Positions 1 through 5,277 of a stretch of DNA of 9,017 nt are shown piece after piece. Source of the DNA: Candidatus Tectimicrobiota bacterium (GTDB taxonomy: Bacteria; UBA8248; JACPRG01); assembly GCA_016190025.1 (NCBI GenBank), contig JACPRG010000038.1:1-9017 (forward strand). The letters run 5' to 3'. Made by a program: the position numbers and the translations under genes. The notes below the pieces were generated by a model, which was not told where the DNA came from, ran no database searches, and saw only the letters and a program-made list of their open reading frames with translations. Position 1 is the stretch's first letter, and the number at the start of each line of letters is the position of its first letter.

Positions 1-109
1 AGGTGAACCATGCGGCGGTCGTGGCGTTGGAGTAGGGGAGGCTGCGGCTGACCATCGCCTGGCCGACGGAGAAGCAGACGGCCGCCGTCAGCGCCCAGAG
101 GATCGGCAC
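1..109 (-). CDS. DMT/EamA-family membrane transporter, N-terminal fragment (cut by window edge)
   Basis: Only the first 36 codons are inside the window; the frame is open to the left edge. It begins with GTG at 109, preceded by a strong Shine-Dalgarno run (GGGAGGGAG, about 7 nt spacing), so the start is well supported although the gene is partial. The visible N-terminus (MPILWALTAAVCF, then SVGQAMVSRSL) is one hydrophobic helix followed by a short basic stretch and the start of a second hydrophobic segment. This matches the opening of drug/metabolite transporter (EamA) proteins, which are inner-membrane carriers of about 10 helices exporting or importing small metabolites. It lies 73 bp downstream of the DUF2877 gene on the same strand, so the two are probably co-transcribed. 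The substrate cannot be told from this fragment, and the family call rests on few residues. Confidence 0.6.
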   Translation of the reverse strand, partial: MPILWALTAAVCFSVGQAMVSRSLPYSNATTAAWFT

Positions 110-182
110 GGGGAAACTCCCTCCCTGGCGTCCTTCCCGGGCGGGCGGACCGGCCCGGAACGGGCGGACTCCACCCCCCGTC
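110..182 (-). other. Short spacer with a 9-nt direct repeat upstream of the transporter
   Basis: This 73-bp gap between the DUF2877 stop and the transporter start contains two exact copies of CGGGCGGAC (142-150 and 161-169, plus strand), 19 bp apart start to start, close to two helical turns. The minus-strand ribosome-binding site of the transporter lies at about 116-124. No convincing terminator or promoter is visible, which fits read-through from the upstream gene. In such GC-rich DNA the repeat may be chance. Confidence 0.3.
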
Positions 183-1199
183 TCACGGGGACGCGGAGTT
201 CGCGGAAAACCGGATCTCGGGCTGCTCCCCGGCCTTCCGGAGCCTTTCCATGAGCGACCGCAGACCCCAGGCGACGCCCGCCAGGGCGTCCCATCCGGAA
301 GAATGGCCGCGCCGCAGCGCCTCCCGGACGGCCCGGGCCAAGGCCTCTGGTCCCGCCGGAACAGGCCCGCCCAAAATCGCGTTCAGCAGATGGTGGATGG
401 ACTCGGAGGAAGCCCCCTCCAGGGCGCAGCGGAGAAGGGCCCGGCTGATGAGGGGCGTCTTCCCGGCGGCGGACGCCAGCGCCTCGGCGGCGGCCAGATC
501 CAGCTCCGGACGGCTGAAACCCCGTCCCTCCACGCACCGCAGGGTGGTCAGCCACCCTCCCAGGAAATCGTCCCCCGACGGTGTCAGGCCCGGCCCCAGG
601 CCGATCAGTCCCCCCGCCCCTCGCCGCAGGAGCGCCGCGTCCCGCTTGTCCAGCCCCTCTGAGAAGGCCCGGGCGTGGGGAAGGGCGCGGGCGGCCAGGG
701 GGGAGATCGCCGCAGGCGGGTCCGCCTCCGGGTCCCGAAGCGCCGCACGGTAGAGGTCTCCGAGCCCCGGCGGGTTCTCACGAGTTCCGAGCTCGCGGGC
801 CAGGTCCTCAAGGCGCCTGCGGATCCCCGCAGCCTTCATCTCCTTGGGCGCGAGCCGCGGGGGAGTCCACGCCTCCGCGCGGTCCAGGAGGATGCGTAGA
901 GGGCCGAGCCGCAGCGCGGCGCCCCCTCGCGCGAAGAGGTCTCCTTTTTGCACGCCCAGCCGTTCGAGGCCGGTCCCCGGCGGCAGGTCGAGCAGGAGGT
1001 TCAAGGGAGCCCGGCCGATGTCGGGCGCGCCGAGACACAGGAGGTCCGGCCCGAGCCCCGCGTAGCAGGACCGCTCAAAGACGGCCAGGACTCGGGGTCT
1101 TTCCTCCCGCCCCGCGCCTCCCGCGTCGCCTGAGAGGCGGGCCAGGGCCTCGTCGATCCAGGGTGTGATCGTCAGGGCGCAGATCCAGCGGGCGGCGAT
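183..1199 (-). CDS. DUF2877 protein (AllH/YlbF-like), start codon uncertain
   Basis: The C-terminal two-thirds carry the DUF2877 hallmarks: GLIGLGPGLTPSGDDFLGG, then TPLISRALLRCALEG, then GHSSGWDALAGVAWGL near the end. In E. coli the DUF2877 protein YlbF/AllH is one subunit of the AllFGH oxamate carbamoyltransferase of allantoin breakdown, but most members stand alone with no known function, and no AllF/AllG partner is seen here. The first standard start in frame is TTG at 1004 (273 aa). However, the frame upstream of it is open to a stop at 1266-1268 and encodes family-like N-terminal sequence (ICALTITPWIDEAL; VLAVFERSCYAGLGPDLL), so the protein should begin near 1199-1205. No ATG, GTG or TTG exists there, only CTG (1203-1205) or ATC (1197-1199). 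A GGGAG site at 1208-1212 lies 8 nt before ATC. The start given is inferred; family confidence is high. Confidence 0.8.
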   Translation of the reverse strand: MAARWICALTITPWIDEALARLSGDAGGAGREERPRVLAVFERSCYAGLGPDLLCLGAPDIGRAPLNLLLDLPPGTGLERLGVQKGDLFARGGAALRLGPLRILLDRAEAWTPPRLAPKEMKAAGIRRRLEDLARELGTRENPPGLGDLYRAALRDPEADPPAAISPLAARALPHARAFSEGLDKRDAALLRRGAGGLIGLGPGLTPSGDDFLGGWLTTLRCVEGRGFSRPELDLAAAEALASAAGKTPLISRALLRCALEGASSESIHHLLNAILGGPVPAGPEALARAVREALRRGHSSGWDALAGVAWGLRSLMERLRKAGEQPEIRFSANSASP

Positions 1200-1207
1200 G
1201 AGCAGAT

Positions 1208-1212
1208 CTCCC
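1208..1212 (-). promoter_or_regulatory. Shine-Dalgarno site for the DUF2877 gene
   Basis: GGGAG on the minus strand lies 8 nt ahead of the ATC codon at 1199-1197 and 2 nt ahead of a CTG at 1205-1203. Its placement just downstream of the predicted transcription start argues that translation begins here and not at the distant TTG at 1004. Confidence 0.45.
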
Positions 1213-1240
1213 GAGATTTGCAGTGGCGATGCCCGACCGC

Positions 1241-1269
1241 ATTTTGGTCGGGGCGAAGACCTCTGTCAA
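1241..1269 (-). promoter_or_regulatory. Sigma-70-like promoter for the DUF2877-transporter unit
   Basis: On the minus strand a perfect -35 box TTGACA (1269-1264) is separated by 17 nt from CAAAAT (1246-1241), a 4-of-6 match to TATAAT. The predicted transcription start is near 1234, giving a leader of about 35 nt that contains the GGGAG ribosome-binding site. The optimal spacing and perfect -35 in such GC-rich DNA make chance unlikely. Confidence 0.55.
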
Positions 1270-1300
1270 CGCTCCGAGTGGGAGAGCGCGTTTTTCTACA

Positions 1301-1328
1301 ACGTCCCTTGAAGAGAGGGACGGGACGT
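1301..1328. repeat. Inverted repeat between divergent promoters, possible operator
   Basis: ACGTCCC (1301-1307) and GGGACGT (1322-1328) form a perfect 7-bp dyad with a 14-nt spacer. Nested inside is a second dyad, GTCCCT (1303-1308) with AGGGAC (1316-1321), so the GGGAC unit also occurs as a tandem pair. The site lies 32 bp upstream of the minus-strand -35 box and about 40 bp upstream of the plus-strand -10 box, where a regulator serving both promoters would bind. No protein is known to bind it. Confidence 0.35.
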
Positions 1329-1368
1329 GACCCGTAAAAAATGGAAAACCGGGGGAGGGGAAAAAGGG

Positions 1369-1377
1369 TGCTACAAT
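1369..1377 (+). promoter_or_regulatory. Extended -10 promoter for the TPR/LytR_C gene
   Basis: TGCTACAAT is an extended -10 element (TG-N plus TACAAT, 5 of 6 to TATAAT). I see no good -35 box at the usual distance, as is common for extended -10 promoters. It predicts a transcript starting near 1384 with an 80-nt leader before the ATG at 1465, which excludes the GTG at 1327 as the translation start. Confidence 0.45.
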
Positions 1378-1464
1378 CGAGCGGGGATGTGTGGGGATCC
1401 GGTCGGTCAGCCGCCTGGGGAGGAGCCGTATATTCTTTCCCGAAGGTTCTCTCCCGTCTATGAG

Positions 1465-3018
1465 ATGAAGCGCCGCATGCATTCAGTCGTTGCCCGCCTT
1501 CGTGTCCCGTCCATGGGGATCCTTTTTCTCTTGACGGCTTTATCCCCGGTGTGGGGAGGGGATCCCCCCGTCTTGCGCGCTGTCGTCGTTTCGACGCGAG
1601 AGACGGCGGAGACCATCCTCGCCCGGATGGACAGAGAGACGCCTTTGGCCCTCGGCGCCAGAGGGATCGCCGAGGTGTGGACCCTGTCTCCAGGGCAGGT
1701 CCAGGGCCTCCCCCCCGAGGTCCGCTCTCTCCTCGCGGGACTTTCCCTGGGGGAGCACAGCGGCATCATCCCTGAAAGCCGGGGGTACTCCATTTACCAG
1801 GCGACCACGTTCGATTTCTACCGCCAGGCGTGGGAGCTGTACGGGAGAGGACGCAAGACTGAGGCGCTGCAGATGGTGGAGAAAGACCTGATTCTCAACC
1901 CTGACCACACCCGGGGCCTGGCGCTGAACGGAAGGATCCACGAAGACCGCGGGGAGTACCGGCAGGCCGCGGAGGCCTACCAGCAGATGATCGGGTTTCA
2001 CCCCGAGTCCGCCGTCGGCTACCGCTTGATCGGGCGGGTGCACGAGCTGGAGAACAAGTGGGACCTGGCCGCCGAGAGGTATGAGGAGAGCCTGAGGCGG
2101 GACCCGCAGCAGCACGACGTCCTGAACAATCTCGCCCTGCTCCACGCGAGGCGGCTGGGAGAACCCCAACGGGGACTCGCGCTCGCAGAGAGGGCCTTGG
2201 CGCTGAGGCCGGAGACCCCTGAATACCTGGACACCCTGGCCGAGGTTCTGCGAAAGGTCGGCCGGGTGGACGAAGCCCGGAAGACGCGGGAAAGGGCCTC
2301 CCGGCTGGCGGCCGAGGCGCGGGTTCGACCGCCGCGAAGCCGACCGGAGGCCTTCGGGGAGAAGCGTCCGGGGAGGGCCGACAGCGGCCTTCTCGCCCTC
2401 GTCCCGGGCGGCTTCCCCCCTCCGCCTAAGGCGGAAGGCGCAGCCTCCCGGCCGGGCGGCGCGGAGGGCTCCGGCGGATGGCCGCCTCCGCCGCAGGCGG
2501 GCCCCCTCGAATTGCTCCCATCTCCCCCGACGCTGATCGGGCCTTCGCGCTGGGAGGACGCGCGGGCTCCGGAAAACGGGGCCGGCCGGGGCCGGGGGCC
2601 GTCTCCCCCGGGGCGGCTGGTCGTCATGGGACCTTCCATGCAGGAGAGCGCCTGGTGGACTTCCCGCGTGGCGGCGGCGCCGGATCTCGTCCGGGGGCAG
2701 GGCGCTCGGGGCAAGGGCGAAAAGGCCGGCGTCGAGGACCCGCGCCTCCGCATCAAGGTCCTGGACGGCACGGGCGACTTCTCCAAGGTTCTCCGGGTGA
2801 AGCGGCGGCTGGAGTCCAGGGGATTCGAGGTCGCGCGCGCCGGGGTAAACGAGGGGAGATTGTGGAAGCAGTCCGTTCTTTTTTTCAAGGGGGGGATGGA
2901 GCGCCGGGCCAGCCGGGTCGCCGAGGCTCTCCCGGAGAGGCCGCGGATGCGTCCGCTCACGTGGGAGTCCGTTTTCGACATCATCCTGGTGGTTGGACAG
3001 GACACATCCCCCCCGTAA
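1465..3018 (+). CDS. Exported protein: degenerate parvulin-like domain, TPRs, LytR_C domain
   Basis: From ATG 1465 the product is 517 aa. Residues 1-31 are signal-peptide-like (basic KRRMHSVVARLR, hydrophobic GILFLLTALS, then PVWGG), so it is probably periplasmic or envelope-anchored. Residues about 36-113 resemble a parvulin (PpiC/rotamase) domain: the VVVSTRETAETILARM opening and the closing LPPEVRSLLAGLSLGEHSG then RGYSIYQA are typical, but the usual Gly-Gly-Asp-Leu-Gly core is replaced. Residues about 115-285 form four to five tetratricopeptide repeats. Residues 286-425 are a Pro/Gly/Arg-rich, probably disordered linker. Residues 427-512 match LytR_C (IKVLDGTGDFSKVLRVKRRL, ending DIILVVGQD), a domain found at the end of cell-wall LCP proteins and, elsewhere, joined to TPRs. 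No clear Shine-Dalgarno precedes ATG 1465 or the alternative ATGs at 1477 and 1513; 1465 is chosen because it gives a whole signal peptide. A structural or assembly role at the envelope is an inference. Confidence 0.75.
   Translation: MKRRMHSVVARLRVPSMGILFLLTALSPVWGGDPPVLRAVVVSTRETAETILARMDRETPLALGARGIAEVWTLSPGQVQGLPPEVRSLLAGLSLGEHSGIIPESRGYSIYQATTFDFYRQAWELYGRGRKTEALQMVEKDLILNPDHTRGLALNGRIHEDRGEYRQAAEAYQQMIGFHPESAVGYRLIGRVHELENKWDLAAERYEESLRRDPQQHDVLNNLALLHARRLGEPQRGLALAERALALRPETPEYLDTLAEVLRKVGRVDEARKTRERASRLAAEARVRPPRSRPEAFGEKRPGRADSGLLALVPGGFPPPPKAEGAASRPGGAEGSGGWPPPPQAGPLELLPSPPTLIGPSRWEDARAPENGAGRGRGPSPPGRLVVMGPSMQESAWWTSRVAAAPDLVRGQGARGKGEKAGVEDPRLRIKVLDGTGDFSKVLRVKRRLESRGFEVARAGVNEGRLWKQSVLFFKGGMERRASRVAEALPERPRMRPLTWESVFDIILVVGQDTSPP
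2421..2501. repeat. Two small GC palindromes inside the linker coding region
   Basis: TCCGCCTAAGGCGGA at 2421-2435 is a perfect 7+1+7 palindrome. A related dyad, CCGCC GCA GGCGG, lies at 2488-2500. Both sit in the same context, encoding PPPPKA and PPPPQA of the disordered linker. Palindromes of this kind often occur as dispersed intergenic elements; here both keep the reading frame. They may be inserted repeat units or merely codon bias in proline-rich sequence. Confidence 0.4.
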
Positions 3019-3064
3019 TCCACGCCCCTTCGCGCGGCGGGACCGAGAAAATTCCGTCGGGTCC

Positions 3065-3092
3065 TTGATCCTTTCAGGAAATGGGCTAGATA
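3065..3092 (+). promoter_or_regulatory. Weak candidate promoter for the pheA operon
   Basis: TTGATC (3065-3070) is followed after 16 nt by TAGATA (3087-3092). The -10 match is only 3 of 6. It is proposed because the 112-bp gap after the preceding gene is otherwise unexplained and a separate promoter for the aromatic operon is expected. The -10 box would lie inside the dyad at 3079-3108. Confidence 0.3.
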
Positions 3093-3110
3093 CAGAGCCG
3101 GCCCATTTTT
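3079..3110 (+). terminator. Stem-loop with T-run just before pheA (terminator, attenuator or operator)
   Basis: AAATGGGC (3079-3086) and GCCCATTT (3101-3108) form a perfect 8-bp stem with a 14-nt loop. The 3' arm merges into TTTTT (3106-3110). It could be a weak Rho-independent terminator for the TPR/LytR_C gene, an attenuator of pheA, or an operator over the promoter. It ends 20 nt before the chosen pheA start. I see no Phe-rich leader peptide, which argues against classical ribosome-mediated attenuation. Confidence 0.4.
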
Positions 3111-3130
3111 CGGGGAAGGGAGAGTTGCGG

Positions 3131-4189
3131 TTGCCAAAGCGCCCCAGGTCATGGCGGGAGCGGGTCGCCGAGGTGGACGCGGCCCTTGTGAGGCTGCTGG
3201 ATCGGCGCGCGGAAATCCTCCGGTCGGTCGCGAAGGAGGAGCTGCCCCGGGATTTGAGGGAGATCGGGCGGAAGGCGCTCTCGGCCCACAGGGGGCCTTT
3301 CCCTCCTCCGGCGCTGGAGCGGGTGTTGGAAGAGGTCGATCGGGGGTGCGCCGCGCGGGTCGAAAGACGCGTGGTGGCCTTTCTCGGCCCGGAGGGCACT
3401 TTCACCCACGAGGCTGCCATCGAACAATTCGGCGAGTCCTGGGAGTTCGTCCCCTGCAAGGGTCTGGAAGAGGTTTTCCGGCGGGTCGAAGACGGTGAGG
3501 CGTTGAACGGGGTGGTGCCGGCGGAAAACACGATAGAAGGGGTCGTCAGCCACACCCTGGACCTTCTCCTGGGGACTTCGCTGCGGATCGTCGGAGAGGT
3601 CCATCTCCCCGTCGACCACCACCTGCTGTCGCGGGCCGGGTCGTTGGGAGAGGTGAAGGAGATATTCTCTCATCCCCAGGCGTTCGGGCAGTGCCGGGCG
3701 TGGCTGGCCGCGCACCTTCCCGAGGCGAGGCTGCGGGAGACCTCCAGCACGGCGGAGGCGGCCGCGCGGGTCCGACGGTCCAGGCAGGCGGCGGCCATCG
3801 CCTCGCGCTGGGCGGGGAGGCGCTACGGGCTCTCCGCGCTGGCGTGCAAGATCGACGGCGCCTCCGGAGCGGGGCAGAACCTCACGCGGTTCCTCGTCCT
3901 GGGGCGGGAGCCGGCCCCCCGGACCGGCCGGGACAAGACCTCCATCGCCTTCTCGGTCCGGCACGAGGTTGGAGCGCTGTTTCGCATGCTGGAGTCTTTC
4001 TCCCGGCACGGCATCAACCTGATGAAGATCGAATCGCGCCCCGCCCGGGAGAAGCCCTGGGAGTACACGTTCTACGTGGACCTGGAGGGCCACGTGGAGG
4101 ACGCGCCCGTCCGGCGCGCCCTAGGCGAGGTGAAAAAGGCGTCGCACTTTTTGAAGCACCTGGGCTCCTATCCGAGGGCCGCGCGATGA
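3131..4189 (+). CDS. pheA: PheA: chorismate mutase-like / prephenate dehydratase / ACT
   Basis: Prephenate dehydratase turns prephenate into phenylpyruvate in phenylalanine synthesis (cytosolic). From TTG 3131 the product is 352 aa, the usual P-protein length; GGGAG ends 8 nt upstream. TTG 3125 is an alternative, and the frame is open further upstream but reads into unrelated sequence. Residues about 7-78 are an AroQ-type chorismate mutase domain, 81-258 the dehydratase (GPEGTFTHEAA; VVPAENTIEG; the catalytic TRF in NLTRFLVLG), and 268-345 an ACT domain with the GALF and ESRP motifs that bind phenylalanine, so feedback inhibition is likely. In the mutase domain Arg11 and Arg28 (E. coli numbering) align with R9 and R26, but Lys39 aligns with Glu, the following loop is about five residues shorter, and the Ser84/Gln88 positions are not conserved. 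Mutase activity is doubtful; dehydratase activity is well supported. Its stop overlaps the next start (ATGA). Confidence 0.93.
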   Translation: MPKRPRSWRERVAEVDAALVRLLDRRAEILRSVAKEELPRDLREIGRKALSAHRGPFPPPALERVLEEVDRGCAARVERRVVAFLGPEGTFTHEAAIEQFGESWEFVPCKGLEEVFRRVEDGEALNGVVPAENTIEGVVSHTLDLLLGTSLRIVGEVHLPVDHHLLSRAGSLGEVKEIFSHPQAFGQCRAWLAAHLPEARLRETSSTAEAAARVRRSRQAAAIASRWAGRRYGLSALACKIDGASGAGQNLTRFLVLGREPAPRTGRDKTSIAFSVRHEVGALFRMLESFSRHGINLMKIESRPAREKPWEYTFYVDLEGHVEDAPVRRALGEVKKASHFLKHLGSYPRAAR

Positions 4190-5277
4190 ATCTGCCGCAT
4201 CCCGCCGCGAGGACCCGGGAGCTCATCTTCTACGACGCCGGAAAGCCCGTGGAGGAGGTGGAGCGGGAGCTCGGGATCGCGGGGTCCATCAAATTGGCCT
4301 CCAACGAGAATCCCCTCGGGCCGTCCCCGCGGGCCGTCCAGGCCCTGAAGGACGCGCTCAAGGGCCTCCACCGGTATCCCGACGGAAGCGGGTACTACTT
4401 GAAGCGCGCCCTCGCGGAGCGGTTCGGCCTGACGCCCGGGCATTTCACCTTGGGAAACGGGACCAACGAGGTGTTGGAGAACATCGGAAAGGCCTTTCTC
4501 GATCCCGGGGATCAGGCCATCATGGCCGACGCCGCCTTCGTGGTCTTTCACATTGTGGCTCAGCTTTGCCAGGCCGAGCGCGTGGTGATCCCGCTGAGGG
4601 ATTACGTCCACGACCTGGAGGCGATGGCGGAGCGGGTCGGCCCGCGGACGAAGATGGTCTTCGTGGCGAACCCCAACAACCCCACCGGCACCGCCGTCGG
4701 GCGGGGGCGGCTTGCGGCCTTTCTGGACCGCGTTCCCTCCCGCGTGGCGGTGGTCCTGGACGAGGCGTACGCCCACTACCCGACCATGCCGGACTACCCG
4801 GACGGGTTCGAGCTGCTCGGCCGCCATCCCAACCTCTTCGTGCTTCGGACATTCTCCAAGGCGTATGGGCTGGCCGGGATTCGCGTCGGGTTCGGGGCGG
4901 GGCACCCGGATTGCGTCCGGGCCGTCGAGAAGCTGCGGGAGCCCTTCAACGTCAACCACCTGGCCCTCGCGGCGGCCTTGGCCGCTCTGGGGGATGACGA
5001 GCACGTCGAGAAGTCGCGGCGGCTCAACGCCGAGGGCCTGGAGTTTTTGTGTGCGCGCCTCAAGAAGATGGGAATTCCCTATGTTCCCAGCCAGGCCAAC
5101 TTCCTGCTGGTGGAGGTCGGCGACGGCGTCCAGGTCTTCGAGAGGCTTCTGCGAGAAGGGGTCATCGTCCGGCCCGTCAAGGGATATGGGTTGCCCGCTC
5201 ACGTGCGCGTCACCGTCGGCCTTCCGGAGGAGAACCGGCGTTTTATCGAGGCCCTGGCGCGTGTCCTCGGCCGATGA
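4186..5277 (+). CDS. HisC-type class I/II aminotransferase, probably aromatic
   Basis: A 363-aa PLP enzyme of the histidinol-phosphate aminotransferase family, normal in length. Visible motifs: SIKLASNENPLGPSP near the N-terminus, RYPDGSGYYLK, GNGTNEVLENI, ANPNNPTG with the PLP-contacting Asn165, DEAYAHY (Asp192, Tyr195), the Schiff-base lysine K225 in RTFSKAYGLAGIRVGFG with Arg233, and substrate-carboxylate Arg341 in RVTVG. The family transfers amino groups from glutamate to imidazole-acetol phosphate, and some members to phenylpyruvate or 4-hydroxyphenylpyruvate. No his gene is present, and the gene sits between pheA and tyrA with ATGA overlaps on both sides. It therefore matches the hisHb slot of the aromatic supraoperon, and a Phe/Tyr (or prephenate) aminotransferase role is the best inference. 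A single bifunctional HisC also serving histidine synthesis cannot be excluded. Confidence 0.92.
   Translation: MNLPHPAARTRELIFYDAGKPVEEVERELGIAGSIKLASNENPLGPSPRAVQALKDALKGLHRYPDGSGYYLKRALAERFGLTPGHFTLGNGTNEVLENIGKAFLDPGDQAIMADAAFVVFHIVAQLCQAERVVIPLRDYVHDLEAMAERVGPRTKMVFVANPNNPTGTAVGRGRLAAFLDRVPSRVAVVLDEAYAHYPTMPDYPDGFELLGRHPNLFVLRTFSKAYGLAGIRVGFGAGHPDCVRAVEKLREPFNVNHLALAAALAALGDDEHVEKSRRLNAEGLEFLCARLKKMGIPYVPSQANFLLVEVGDGVQVFERLLREGVIVRPVKGYGLPAHVRVTVGLPEENRRFIEALARVLGR

Noticed and set aside
1327..1464. Longer N-terminus for the TPR/LytR_C protein from GTG 1327 or ATG 1387
   Set aside because: Both fall before or just after the predicted transcription start and would bury the signal peptide behind 26 to 46 unrelated residues.
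2993..3130. Upstream extension of PheA from ATG 2993
   Set aside because: It would overlap the preceding gene and run through the dyad; the added residues resemble no chorismate mutase sequence, and TTG 3131 gives the usual length with a good ribosome site.
1540..3555. A 671-codon open frame on the minus strand opposite the TPR gene and pheA
   Set aside because: It is antisense to well-supported domains, its composition is Arg/Pro/Gly-rich as expected from the reverse strand of GC-rich codons, and it shows no recognisable motif.
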